From Henricia sp. BOLD:AAB3569 (Eukaryota; Echinodermata; Asteroidea; Spinulosida; Echinasteridae), in the NCBI GenBank assembly GCA_037783545.1, contig JBBELK010000384.1, forward strand, positions 1-64,000: 64,000 nucleotides of DNA, read 5' to 3'. The stretch's first letter is position 1, and every line of letters starts with the position of its first letter. Shown here piece after piece: positions 1 through 14,500 of this stretch. Below the pieces are notes generated by a model. That model was not told the DNA's origin and ran no database searches. It saw nothing but the letters and a program-made list of their open reading frames with translations. The translations under genes and the position numbers were made by a program.

Positions 1-845
1 TTTCCTGCATTTTTAAGGAAAATCTAAATCATAACATTTTTGGCCAAAAATTGAAAAAATCACAAGGGGTTAAACGCCCATCAATTTTTATCAAACTTGG
101 CCAAAAATTGACGTTTTTGAAAATGTCTTAGAAATGACTCATAATGAAAATTTAGCCTGTCTGGAACCTTATTTCTAAGAAAAATTGACAATTTGGCCAA
201 AATTCAACCAATTTTCTCAAAATCTAAAATGTTTTCCAAATTTCATATTTTATTTTCTGGATGACAAGTCAATGTTAAATTCAAGGTATATCATCTATGG
301 GTCCTAAGCAACATTTCCTGCAATTTTAAGGAAAATCTAAATCATAACATTTTTGGCCAAAAATTGAAAAAATCACAAGGGGTTTAGCCCATCAATTTTT
401 ATCAAATTGGCCAAAAATTGACGTTTTTGAAAATGTCTTAGAAATGACTCATAATGAAAATTTAGCCTGTCTGAACCTTATTTCTAAGAAAAATTGACAA
501 TTTGGCAAAAATTCAACCAATTTTCTCAAAATCTAAAATGTTTTCCAAATTTCATATTTTATTTTCTGGATGACCAGTCAATGTTAAATTCAAGGTATAT
601 CATCTATGGGTCCTAAGCAACATTTCCTGCAATTTTAAGGAAAATCTAAATCATAACATTTTGGCCAAAAATTGAAAAAATCACAAGGGGTTAAACGCCC
701 ATTAATTTTTATCAAAATTGGCCAAAAATTGACGTTTTTGAAAATGTCTTAGAAATGACTCATAATGAAAATTTAGCCTGTTTGGAACCTTATTTCTAAG
801 AAAAATTGACAATTTGGCCAAAATTCAACCAATTTTCTCAAAATT
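1..845 (+). repeat. Satellite segmental duplication, copy 1 (partner 2637-3480)
   Basis: A series of rare variants recurs at a constant offset of about 2636 bp: ttaaacgcccatc with aaacttgg (70 and 2707), gatgacaagtc (about 260 and 2895), ggtttagccc (381 and 3016), ttaaacgcccatta (691 and 3327) and gcctgtttgg (about 778 and 3412). The block therefore duplicated as a unit inside the array. Both copies end at a chimeric monomer but diverge just after it. Confidence 0.85.
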
Positions 846-3800
846 GAAAAAATCACAAGGGGTTAGCCATCAATTTTTATCAAAATTGGCCAAAAATTGA
901 CGTTTTTGAAATGTCTTAGAAATGACTCATAATAAAAATTAAGCCAGTCTGGAACCTTATTTCTAAGAAAAATTTACAATATTTGGCAAAAATTCAACAA
1001 ATTTCTCAAATCTAAATTTCTTTCCAAATTTCATATTTTATTTCTGGATGACCAGTCAATGTTAAATTCAAGGTATATCATCTATGGGTCCTAAGCAACA
1101 TTTCCTGCAATTTTAAGGAAAATCTAAATCATAACATTTTTGGCCAAAAATTGAAAAAATCACAAGGGGTTAGCCCATCAATTTTTATCAAAATTGGCCA
1201 AAATTGACGTTTTTGAAATGTCTTAGAAATGACTCATAATGAAAATTTAGCCTGTCTGGAACTTATTTCTAAGAAAAATTGACAATTTGGCCAAAATTCA
1301 ACAAATTTCTCAAAATCTAAAATGTTTTCCAATTTCATATTTTATTTTCTGGATGACCAGTCAATGTTAAATTCAAGGTATATCATCTATGGGTCCTAAG
1401 CAACATTTCCTGCAATTTTAAGGAAAATCTAAATCATAACATTTTTGGCCAAAAATTGAAAAAATCACAAGGGTTCCATCAATTTTTATCAAATTGGCCA
1501 AAAATTGACGTTTTTGAAAATGTCTTAGAAATGACTCATAATGAAAATTTAGCCTGTCTGGAACCTTATTTCTAAGAAAAATTGACAATTTGGCCAAAAT
1601 TCAACCAATTTTCTCAAAATCTAAAATGTTTTTCCAAATTTCATATTTTATTTTCTGGATGACCAGTCAATGTTAAATTCAAGGTATATCATCTATGGGT
1701 CCTAAGCAACATTTCCTGCAATTTTAAGGAAAATCTAAATCATAACATTTTTGGCCAAAAATTGAAAAAATCACAAGGGGTTAGCCCATAAATTTTTATC
1801 AAAATTGGCCAAAAATTGACGTTTTTGAAAATGTCTTAGAAATGACTCATAATGAAAATTTAGCCTGTCTGGAACCTTATTTCTAAGAAAAATTGACAAT
1901 TTGGCCAAAATTCAACCAATTTCTCAAAATCTAAAAATGTTTCCAAATTTCATATTTTATTTTCTGGATGACCAGTCAATGTTAAATTCAAGGTATATCA
2001 TCTATGGGTCCTAAGCAACATTTCCTGCAATTTTAAGGAAAATCTAAATCATAACATTTTTTGCCAAAAATTGAAAAAATCACAAGGGTTAGCCCATCAA
2101 TTTTTATCAAAATTGGCCAAAAATTGACGTTTTTGAAATGTCTTAGAAATGACTCATAATGAAAATTTAGCCAGTCTGGAACCTTATTTCTAAGAAAAAT
2201 TTACAATATTTGGCAAAAATTCAACAAATTTCTCAAAATCTAAATTTCTTTCCAAATTTCATATTTTATTTTCTGGATGACCAGTCAATGTTAAATTCAA
2301 GGTATATCATTTATGGGTCCCTAAGCAACATTTCCTGCAATTTTAAGGAAAATCTAAATCATAACATTTTTGGCCAAAAATTGAAAAATCACAAGGGGTT
2401 AGCCCATCAATTTTTATCAAATTGGCCAAAAATTGACGTTTTTGAAAATGTCTTAGAAATGACTCATAATGAAAATTTAGCCTGTCTGGAACCTTATTTC
2501 TAAGAAAAATTGACAATTTGGCCAAAATTCAACCAATTTTCTCAAAATCTAAAAAAAATTCCAAATTTCATATTTTATTTTCTGGATGACCAGTCAATGT
2601 TAAATTCAAGGTATATCATCTATGGGTCCTAAGCAACATTTCCTGCAATTTTAAGGAAAATCTAAATCATAACATTTTTGGCCAAAAATGAAAAAATCAC
2701 AAGGTGTTAAACGCCCATCAATTTTTATCAAACTTGGCCAAAAATTGACGTTTTTGAAAATGTCTTAGAAATGACTCATAATGAAAATTTAGCCTGTCTG
2801 GAACCTTATTTCTAAGAAAAATTGACAATTTGGCCAAAATTCAACCAATTTTCTCAAAATCTAAATGTTTTCCAATTTCATATTTTATTTTCTGGATGAC
2901 AAGTCAATGTTAAATTCAAGGTATATCATCTATGGGTCCTAAGCAACATTTCCTGCAATTTTAAGGAAAATCTAAATCATAACATTTTTGGCCAAAAATT
3001 GAAAAAATCACAAGGGGTTTAGCCCATCAATTTTTATCAAAATTGGCCAAAAATTGACGTTTTTGAAAATGTCTTAGAAATGACTCATAATGAAAATTTA
3101 GCCTGTCTGGAACCTTATTTCTAAGAAAAATTGACAATTTGGCAAAATTCAACCAATTTTCTCAAAATCTAAAATGTTTTCCAATTTCATATTTTATTTT
3201 CTGGATGACCAGTCAATGTTAAATTCAAGGTATATCATCTATGGGTCCTAAGCAACATTTCCTGCAATTTTAAGGAAAATCTAAATCATAACATTTTTGG
3301 CCAAAAATTGAAAAAATCACAAGGGGTTAAACGCCCATTAATTTTTATCAAAATTGGCCAAAAATTGACGTTTTTGAAAATGTCTTAGAAATGACTCATA
3401 ATGAAAATTTAGCCTGTTTGGAACCTTATTTCTAAGAAAAATTGACAATTTGGCCAAAATTCAACCAATTTTCTCAAAATTGAAAATTTAGCCTGTCTGG
3501 AAACTTATTTCTAAGAAAAATTGACAATTTGGCCAAAATTCAACAAATTTTCTCAAAATCTAAAATGTTTTCCAAATTTCATATTTTATTTTCTGGATGA
3601 CCAGTCAATGTTAAATTCAAGGTATATCATCTATGGGTCCTAAGCAACATTTCCTGCAATTTTAAGGAAAATCTAAATCATAACATTTTTGGCCAAAATT
3701 GAAAAAATCACAAGGGGTTAGCCCATCAATTTTATCAAAATTGTCCAAAAATTGACGTTTTTGAAATGTCTTAGAAATGACTCATAATGAAAATTTAGCC

Positions 3801-5399
3801 TGTCTGGAACCTTATTTCTAAGAAAAATTGACAATTTGGCCAAAATTCAACCAATTTTCTCAAATCTAAAAATGTTTCCAAATTTCATATTTTATTTTCT
3901 GGATGACCAGTCAATGTTAAATTCAAGGTATATCATCTATGGGTCCTAAGCAACATTTCCTGCAATTTTAAGGAAAATCTAAATCATAACATTTTTTGCC
4001 AAAAATTGAAAAAATCACAAGGGGTTAGCCCATCAATTTTTATCAAATTGGCCAAAATTGACGTTTTTGAAAATGTCTTAGAAATGACTCATAATGAAAA
4101 TTTAGCCAGTCTGGAACCTTATTTCTAAGAAAAATTTACAATATTTGGCAAAAATTCAACAAATTTTCTCAAAATCTAAATTTCTTTCCAAATTTCATAT
4201 TTTATTTTCTGGATGACCAGTCAATGTTAAATTCAAGGTATATCATCTATGGGTCCTAAGCAACATTTCCTGCAATTTTAAGGAAAATCTAAATCATAAC
4301 ATTTTTGGCCAAAATTGAAAAAATCACAAGGGGTTAGCCCATCAATTTTTATCAAAATTGGCCAAAATTGACGTTTTTGAAAATGTCTTAGAAATGACTC
4401 ATAATGAAAATTTAGCCTGTCTGGAAACTTATTTCTAAGAAAAATTGACAATTTGGCCAAAATTCAACAAATTTTCTCAAAATCTAAAATGTTTTCCAAA
4501 TTTCATATTTTATTTTCTGGATGACCAGTCAATGTTAAATTTCAAGTATATCATCTATGGGTCCTAAGCAACATTTCCTGCAATTTTAAGGAAAATCTAA
4601 ATCATAACATTTTGGCCAAAAATTGAAAAAATCACAAGGGGTTAGCCATCAATTTTTATCAAAATTGGCCAAAAATTGACGTTTTTGAAATGTCTTAGAA
4701 ATGACTCATAATAAAAATTAAGCCAGTCTGGAACCTTATTTCTAAGAAAAATTTACAATATTTGGCAAAAATTCAACAAATTTTCTCAAAATCTAAATTT
4801 CTTTCCAAATTTCATATTTTATTTTCTGGATGACCAGTCAATGTTAAATTCAAGGTATATCATCTATGGGTCCTAAGCAACATTTCCTGCAATTTTAAGG
4901 AAAATCTAAATCATAACATTTTTGGCCAAAATTGAAAAAATCACAAGGGGTTAGCCCATCAATTTTTATCAAAATTGGCCAAAAATTGACGTTTTGAAAA
5001 TGTCTTAGAAATGACTCATAATGAAAATTTAGCCTGTCTGGAAACTTATTTCTAAGAAAAATTGACAATTTGGCCAAAATTCAACAAATTTTCTCAAAAT
5101 CTAAAATGTTTTCCAAATTCATATTTTATTTTCTGGATGACCAGTCAATGTTAAATTCAAGGTATATCATCTATGGGTCCTAAGCAACATTTCCTGCAAT
5201 TTTAAGGAAAATCTAAATCATAACATTTTTGGCCAAAAATTGAAAAAATCACAAGGGGTTAGCCCATCAATTTTTATCAAAATTGGCCAAAAATTGACGT
5301 TTTTGAAAATGTCTTAGAAATGACTCATAATGAAAATTTAGCCTGTCTGGAACTTATTTCTAAGAAAAATGGACAATTTGGCCAAAATTCAACAAATTT

Positions 5400-7260
5400 T
5401 CTCAAAATCTAAAAAAAATTCAAAATTTCATATTTTATTTTCTGGATGACCAGTCAATGTTAAATTCAAGGTATATCATCTATGGGTCCTAAGCAACATT
5501 TCCTGCAATTTTAAGGAAAATCTAAATCATAACATTTTGGCCAAAAATTGAAAAAATCACAAGGGTTAGCCCATCAATTTTTATCAAAATTGGCCAAAAA
5601 TTGACGTTTTTGAAAATGTCTTAGAAATGACTCATAATGAAAATTTAGCCTGTCTGGAAACTTATTTCTAAGAAAAATGGACAATTTGGCCAAAATTCAA
5701 CAAATTTTCTCAAAATCTGAATAAAATTCAAAATTTCATATTTTATTTTCTGGATGACCAGTCAATGTTAAATTCAAGGTATATCATCTATGGGTCCTAA
5801 GCAACATTTCCTGCAATTTTAAGGAAAATCTAAATCATAACATTTTTGGCCAAAAATTGAAAAAATCACAAGGGGTTAGCCCATCAATTTTTATCAAAAT
5901 TGGCCAAAAATTGACGTTTTTGAAAATGTCTTAGAAATGACTCATAATGAAATTTAGCCTGTCTGGAAACTTATTTCTAAGAAAAATTGACAATTTGGCC
6001 AAAATTCAACAAATTTCTCAAAATCTAAAAAAAATTCAAAATTTCATATTTTATTTTCTGGATGACCAGTCAATGTTAAATTCAAGGTATATCATCTATG
6101 GGTCCTAAGCAACATTTCCTGCAATTTTAAGGAAAATCTAAATCATAACATTTTTGGCCAAAAATTGAAAAAATCACAAGGGGTTAGCCCATCAATTTTT
6201 ATCAAAATTGGCCAAAAATTGACGTTTTTGAAAATGTCTTAGAAATGACTCATAATGAAAATTTAGCCTGTCTGGAAACTTATTTCTAAGAAAAATGGAC
6301 AATTTGGCCAAAATTCAACAAATTTTCTCAAAATCTGAATAAAATTCAAAATTTCATATTTTATTTTCTGGATGACCAGTCAATGTTAAATACAAGGTAT
6401 ATCATCTATGGGTCCTAAGCAACATTTCCTGCAATTTTAAGGAAAATCCAAATCATAAATCAAAAATTAAAAAATCACAAGGGGTTAGCCCATCAATTTT
6501 TATCAAAATTGGCCAAAATTGACGTTTTTGAAATGTCTTAGAAATGACTCATAATGAAAATTTAGCCTGTCTGGAAACTTATTTCTAAGAAAAATGGACA
6601 ATTTGGCCAAAATTCAACAAATTTTCTCAAAATCTAAAAAAAATTCAAAATTTCATATTTTATTTTCTGGATGACCAGTCAATGTTAAATTCAAGGTATA
6701 TCATCTATGGGTCCTAAGCAACATTTCCTGCAATTTTAAGGAAAATCTAAATCATAACATTTTTGGCCAAAAATTGAAAAAATCACAAGGGGTTAGCCCA
6801 TCAATTTTTATCAAAATTGGCCAAAAATTGACGTTTTTGAAAATGTCTTAGAAATGACTCATAATGAAAATTTAGCCTGTCTGGAAACTTATTTCTAAGA
6901 AAATGGACAATTTGGCCAAAATTCAACAAATTTTCTCAAAATCTGAATAAAATTCAAAATTTCATATTTTATTTTCTGGATGACCAGTCAATGTTAAATA
7001 CAAGGTATATCATCTATGGGTCCTAAGCAACATTTCCTGCAATTTTAAGGAAAATCCAAATCATAAATCAAAAATTAAAAAAATCACAAGGGGTTAGCCC
7101 ATCAATTTTTATCAAAATTGGCCAAAAATTGACGTTTTTGAAAATGTCTTAGAAATGACTCATAATGAAAATTTAGCCTGTCTGGAAACTTATTTCTAAG
7201 AAAAATGGACAATTTGGCCAAAATTCAACAATTTTCTCAAAATCTAAAAAAAATTCAAAA
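5400..7260 (+). repeat. Dimeric higher-order repeat in the satellite
   Basis: Two monomer types alternate: one with aaatctaaaaaaaattc (about 5406, 6020, 6630, 7238) and one with aaatctgaataaaattc (about 5714, 6331, 6941). The repeating dimer is about 610 bp. Within it, two dimers also share the variant aaatccaaatcataaatc (6447 and 7055). Confidence 0.85.
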
Positions 7261-7860
7261 TTTCATATTTTATTTTCTGGATGACCAGTCAATGTTAAAT
7301 TCAAGGTATATCATCTATGGGTCCTAAGCAACATTTCCTGCAATTTTAAGGAAAATCTAAATCATAACATTTTTGGCCAAAAATTGAAAAATCACAAGGG
7401 GTTAGCCCATCAATTTTTATCAAAATTGGCCAAAAATTGACGTTTTTGAAAATGTCTTAGAAATGACTCATAATGAAAATTTAGCCTGTCTGGAACCTTA
7501 TTTCTAAGAAAAATTGACAATTTGGCCAAAATTCAACCAATTTTCTCAAAATCTAAAATTTTTCCAAATTTCATATTTTATTTTCTGGATGACAAGTCAA
7601 TGTTAAATTCAAGGTATATCATCTATGGGTCCTAAGCAACATTTCCTGCAATTTTAAGGAAAATCTAAATCATAACATTTTTGGCCAAAAATTGAAAAAT
7701 CACAAGGGGTTAGTTAGCCCATCAATTTTTATCAAAATTGGCCAAAAATTGACGTTTTGAAAATGTCTTAGAAATGACTCATAATGAAAATTTAGCCTGT
7801 CTGGAAACTTATTTCTAAGAAAAATTGACAATTTGGCCAAAATTCAACAAATTTTCTCAA

Positions 7861-10205
7861 AATCTAAAATATTTTCAAAATTTCAATGTTAAATTCAAGG
7901 TATATCATCTATGGGTCCTAAGCAACATTTCCTGCAATTTTAAGGAAAATCCAAATCATAAATCAAAAATTAAAAAAATCACAAGGGGTTAGCCCATCAA
8001 TTTTTATCAAAATTGGCCAAAAATTGACGTTTTTGAAAATGTCTTAGAAATGACTCATAATGAAAATTTAGCCTGTCTGGAACCTTATTTCTAAGAAAAA
8101 TGGACAATTTGGCCAAAATTCAACCAATTTTCTCAAAATCTGAAATGTTTTCCAAATTTAATATTTTATTTTCTGGATGACCAGTCAATGTTAAATTCAA
8201 GGTATATCATCTATGGGTCCTAAGCAACATTTCCTGCAATTTTAAGGAAAATCTAAATCATAACATTTTTGGCAAAAAATTGAAAAAATCACAAGGGGTT
8301 AGCCCATCAATTTTTATCAAAATTGGCCAAAAATTGACGTTTTTGAAAATGTCTTAGAAATGACTCATAATGAAAATTTAGCCTGTCTGGAACCTTATTT
8401 CTAAGAAAAATTGACAATTTGGCCAAAATTCAACCAATTTTCTCAAAATCTAAAAATTTTTCCAAATTTCATATTTTATTTTCTGGATGACCAGTCAATG
8501 TTAAATACAAGGTATATCATCTATGGGTCCTAAGCAACATTTCCTGCAATTTTAAGGAAAATCTAAATCATAACATTTTTGGCCAAAAATTGAAAAAATC
8601 ACAAGGGGTTAGCCCATCAATTTTTATCAAAATTGGCCAAAAATTGACGTTTTTGAAAATGTCTTAGAAATGACTCATAATGAAAATTTAGCCTGTTTGG
8701 AACCTTATTTCTAAGAAAAATGGACAATTTGGCCAAAATTCAACCAATTTTCTCAAAATCTAAAATGTTTTCCAAATTTCATATTTTATTTTCTGGATGA
8801 CCAGTCAATGTTAAATTCAAGGTATATCATCTATGGGTCCTAAGCAACATTTCCTGCAATTTTAAGGAAAATCTAAATCATAACATTTTTGGCCAAAAAT
8901 TGAAAAAATCACAAGGGGTTACCCATCAATTTTTATCAAAATTGGCCAAAAATTGACGTTTTTGAAAATGTCTTAGAAATGACTCATAATGAAAATTTAG
9001 CCTGTCTGGAACCTTATTTCTAAGAAAAATTGACAATTTGGCCAAAATTCAACCAATTTTCTCAAAATCTAAAATGTTTTCCAAATTTCATATTTTATTT
9101 TCTGGATGACCAGTCAATGTTAAATTCAAGGTATATCATCTATGGGTCCTAAGCAACATTTCCTGCAATTTTAAGGAAAATCTAAATCATAACATTTTTG
9201 GCCAAAAATTGAAAAAATCACAAGGGGTTAGCCCATCAATTTTTATCAAAATTGGTCAAAAATTGACGTTTTTGAAAATGTCTTAGAAATGACTCATAAT
9301 GAAAATTTAGCCTGTCTGGAAACTTATTTCTAAGAAAAATTGACAATTTGGCCAAAATTCAACAAATTTTCTCAAAATCTAAAATATTTTCAAAATTTCA
9401 ATGTTAAATTCAAGGTATATCATCTATGGGTCCTAAGCAACATTTCCTGCAATTTTAAGGAAAATCCAAATCATAAATCAAAAATTAAAAAAATCACAAG
9501 GGGTTAGCCCATCAATTTTTATCAAAATTGGCCAAAAATTGACGTTTTTGAAAATGTCTTAGAAATGACTCATAATGAAAATTTAGCCTGTCTGGAACCT
9601 TATTTCTAAGAAAAATGGACAATTTGGCCAAAATTCAACCAATTTTCTCAAAATCTGAAATGTTTTCCAAATTTAATATTTTATTTTCTGGATGACCAGT
9701 CAATGTTAAATTCAAGGTATATCATCTATGGGTCCTAAGCAACATTTCCTGCAATTTTAAGGAAAATCTAAATCATAACATTTTTGGCAAAAAATTGAAA
9801 AAATCACAAGGGGTTAGCCCATCAATTTTTATCAAAATTGGCCAAAAATTGACGTTTTTGAAAATGTCTTAGAAATGACTCATAATGAAAATTTAGCCTG
9901 TCTGGAACCTTATTTCTAAGAAAAATTGACAATTTGGCCAAAATTCAACCAATTTTCTCAAAATCTAAAAATTTTTCCAAATTTCATATTTTATTTTCTG
10001 GATGACCAGTCAATGTTAAATACAAGGTATATCATCTATGGGTCCTAAGCAACATTTCCTGCAATTTTAAGGAAAATCTAAATCATAACATTTTTGGCCA
10101 AAAATTGAAAAAATCACAAGGGGTTAGCCCATCAATTTTTATCAAAATTGGCCAAAAATTGACGTTTTTGAAAATGTCTTAGAAATGACTCATAATGAAA
10201 ATTTA
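7861..10205 (+). repeat. Pentameric higher-order repeat, 1515-bp period
   Basis: The truncated monomer reading aaaatttcaatgtt occurs at about 7870 and 9385. It is followed in both places by the same ordered private variants: tgaaatgttttcc (8141 and 9656), ggcaaaaaattg (about 8271 and 9786), ctaaaaatttttcc and gttaaatacaagg. The offset is 1515 bp throughout. The copies diverge after about 8690 and 10205. Confidence 0.85.
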
Positions 10206-11559
10206 GCCTGTCTGGAAACTTATTTCTAAGAAAAATGGACAATTTGGCCAAAATTCAACCAATTTTCTCAAAATCTAAAAAAATTTCAAAATTTCATATT
10301 TTATTTTCTGGATGACCAGTCAATGTTAAATTCAAGGTATATCATCTATGGGTCCTAAGCAACATTTCCTGCAATTTTAAGGAAAATCTAAATCATAACA
10401 TTTTTGGCCAAAAATTGAAAAAATCACATCAATTTTTATCAAAATTGGCCAAAAATTGACGTTTTTGAAAATGTCTTAGAAATGACTCATAATGAAAATT
10501 TAGCCTGTCTGGAACCTTATTTCTAAGAAAAATTGACAATTTGGCAAAAATTCAACCAATTTTCTCAAAATCTAAAAAAATTTCAAAATTTCATATTTTA
10601 TTTTCTGGATGACCAGTCAATGTTAAATTCAAGGTATATCATCTATGGGTCCTAAGCAACATTTCCTGCAATTTTAAGGAAAATCTAAATCATAACATTT
10701 TTGGCCAAAAATTGAAAAAATCACAAGGGGTTAGCCCATCAATTTTTATCAAAATTGGCCAAAAATTGACGTTTTTGAAAATGTCTTAGAAATGACTCAT
10801 AATGAAAATTTAGCCTGTCTGGAAACTTATTTCTAAGAAAAATGGACAATTTGGCCAAAATTCAACAAATTTTCTCAAAATCTAAAAAAATTTCAAAATT
10901 TCATATTTTATTTTCTGGATGACCAGTCAATGTTAAATTCAAGGTATATCATCTATGGGTCCTAAGCAACATTTCCTGCAATTTTAAGGAAAATATAAAT
11001 CATAACATTTTTGGCCAAAAATTGAAAAAATCACATCAATTTTTATCAAAATTGGCCAAAAATTGACGTTTTTGAAAATGTCTTAGAAATGACTCATAAT
11101 GAAAATTTAGCCTGTCTGGAAACTTATTTCTAAGAAAAATGGACAATTTGGCCAAAATTCAACAAATTTTCTCAAAATCTAAAAAAATTTCAAAATTTCA
11201 TATTTTATTTTCTGGATGACCAGTCAATGTTAAATTCAAGGTATATCATCTATGGGTCCTAAGCAACATTTCCTGCAATTTTAAGGAAAATCTAAATCAT
11301 AACATTTTTGGCCAAAAATTGAAAAAATCACATCAATTTTTATCAAAATTGGCCAAAAATTGACGTTTTTGAAAATGTCTTAGAAATGACTCATAATGAA
11401 AATTTAGCCTGTCTGGAACCTTATTTCTAAGAAAAATTGACAATTTGGCAAAAATTCAACCAATTTTCTCAAAATCTAAAATGTTTTCCAAATTTCATAT
11501 TTTATTTTCTGGATGACCAGTCAATGTTAAATTCAAGGTATATCATCTATGGGTCCTAA

Positions 11560-14500
11560 GCAACATTTCCTGCAATTTTAAGAAAATCTAAATCATAAAA
11601 CTTTTGGCCAAATATTAAAAAATTCACAAGGGGTTTAGCCCATCAATTTTTATCAAAATTGGCCAAAAATTGACGTTTTTGAAAATGTCTTAGAAATGAC
11701 TCATAATGAAAATTTAGCCTGTCTGGAACCTTATTTCTAAGAAAAATTGACAATTTGGCAAAAATTCAACCAATTTTCTCAAAATCTAAAATGTTTTCCA
11801 AATTTCATATTTTATTTTCTGGATGACCAGTCAATGTTAAATTCAAGGTATATCATCTATGGGTCCTAAGCAACATTTCCTGCAATTTTAAGGAAAATCT
11901 AAATCATAACATTTTTGGCCAAAAATTAAAAAAATCACAAGGGGTTAGCCCATCAATTTTTATCAAAATTGGCCAAAAATTGACGTTTTTGAAAATGTCT
12001 TAGAAATGACTCATAATGAAAATTTAGCCTGTCTGGAAACTTATTTCTAAAAAAAATGGACAATTTGGCCAAAATTCAACAAATTTTCTCAAAATCTAAA
12101 AAAATTTCAAAATTTCATATTTTATTTTCTGGATGACCAGTCAATGTTAAATTCAAGGTATATCATCTATGGGTCCTAAGCAACATTTCCTGCAATTTTA
12201 AGGAAAATCTAAATCATAACATTTTTGGCCAAAAATTGAAAAAATCACAAGGGGTTTAGCCCATCAATTTTTATCAAAATTGGCCAAAAATTGACGTTTT
12301 TGAAAATGTCTTAGAAATGACTCATAATGAAAATTTAGCCTGTCTGGAACCTTATTTCTAAGAAAAATTGACAATTTGGCAAAAATTCAACCAATTTTCT
12401 CAAAATCTAAAATGTTTTCCAAATTTCATATTTTATTTTCTGGATGACCAGTCAATGTTAAATTCAAGGTATATCATCTATGGGTCCTAAGCAACATTTC
12501 CTGCAATTTTAAGAAAATCTAAATCATAAAACTTTTGGCCAAATATTAAAAAATTCACAAGGGGTTTAGCCCATCAATTTTTATCAAAATTGGCCAAAAA
12601 TTGACGTTTTTGAAAATGTCTTAGAAATGACTCATAATAAAAATTTAGCCTGTCTGGAACCTTATTTCTGAGAAAAATTGACAATTTGGCAAAAATTCAA
12701 CCAATTTTCTCAAAATCTAAAATGTTTTCCAAATTTCATATTTTATTTTCTGGATGACCAGTCAATGTTAAATTCAAGGTATATCATCTATGGGTCCTAA
12801 GCAACATTTCCTGCAATTTTAAGGAAAATCTAAATCATAACATTTTTGGCCAAAAATTTAAAAAATCACAAGGGGTTAGCCCATCAATTTTTATCAAAAT
12901 TGGCCAAAAATTGACGTTTTTGAAAATGTCTTAGAAATGACTCATAATGAAAATTTAGCCTGTCTGGAAACTTATTTCTAAAAAAAATGGACAATTTGGC
13001 CAAAATTCAACAAATTTTCTCAAAATCTAAAAAAATTTCAAAATTTCATATTTTATTTTCTGGATGACCAGTCAATGTTAAATTCAAGGTATATCATCTA
13101 TGGGTCCTAAGCAACATTTCCTGCAATTTTAAGGAAAATCTAAATCATAACATTTTTGGCCAAAAATTGAAAAAATCACAAGGGGTTTAGCCCATCAATT
13201 TTTATCAAAATTGGCCAAAAATTGACGTTTTTGAAAATGTCTTAGAAATGACTCATAATGAAAATTTAGCCTGTCTGGAACCTTATTTCTAAGAAAAATT
13301 GACAATTTGGCAAAAATTCAACCAATTTTCTCAAAATCTAAAATGTTTTCCAAATTTCATATTTTATTTTCTGGATGACCAGTCAATGTTAAATTCAAGG
13401 TATATCATCTATGGGTCCTAAGCAACATTTCCTGCAATTTTAAGGAAAATCTAAATCATAACATTTTTTGCCAAAAATTGAAAAAATCACAAGGGGTTAG
13501 CCCATCAATTTTTATCAAAATTGGCCAAAAATTGACGTTTTTGAAAATGTCTTAGAAATGACTCATAATGAAAATTTAGCCTGTCTGGAACCTTATTTCT
13601 AAATAAAAAATTGACAATATTTGGCAAAAATTCAACAAATTTTCTCAAAATCTAAATTTCTTTCCAAATTTCATATTTTATTTTCTGGATGACCAGTCAA
13701 TGTTAAATTCAAGGTATATCATCTATGGGTCCTAAGCAACATTTCCTGCAATTTTAAGAAAATCTAAATCATAAAACTTTTGGCCAAATATTAAAAAATT
13801 CACAAGGGGTTAGCCCATCAATTTTTATCAAAATTGGCCAAAAATTGACGTTTTTGAAAATGTCTTAGAAATGACTCATAATGAAATTTTAGCCTGTCTG
13901 GAACCTTATTTCTACGAAAAATTGACAATTTGGCCAAAATTCAACCAATTTTCTCAAAATCTAAAACATTTTCAAAATTTCATATTTTATTTTCTGGATG
14001 ACCAGTCAATGTTAAATTCAAGGTATATCATCTATGGGTCCTAAGCAACATTTCCTGCAATTTTAAGGAAAATCTAAATCATAACATTTTTGGCCAAAAA
14101 TTGAAAAAATCACATCAATTTTTATCAAAATTGGCCAAAAATTGACGTTTTTGAAAATGTCTTAGAAATGACTCATAATGAAAATTTAGCCTGTCTGGAA
14201 ACTTATTTCTAAGAAAAATGGACAATTTGGCCAAAATTCAACAAATTTTCTCAAAATCTAAAATGTTTTCCAAATTTCATATTTTATTTTCTGGATGACC
14301 AGTCAATGTTAAATTCAAGGTATATCATCTATGGGTCCTAAGCAACATTTCCTGCAATTTTAAGAAAATCTAAATCATAAAACTTTTGGCCAAATATTAA
14401 AAAATTCACAAGGGGTTAGCCCATCAATTTTTATCAAAATTGGCCAAAAATTGACGTTTTTGAAAATGTCTTAGAAATGACTCATAATGAAAATTTAGCC

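Noticed and set aside
2210-5077. ORFs of 60-97 codons in the satellite, such as peptides starting MAKLSIFLRNK
   Set aside because: They recur with the monomer period, are broken by indels in most copies and have no splice or start context; they are artefacts of the repeat.
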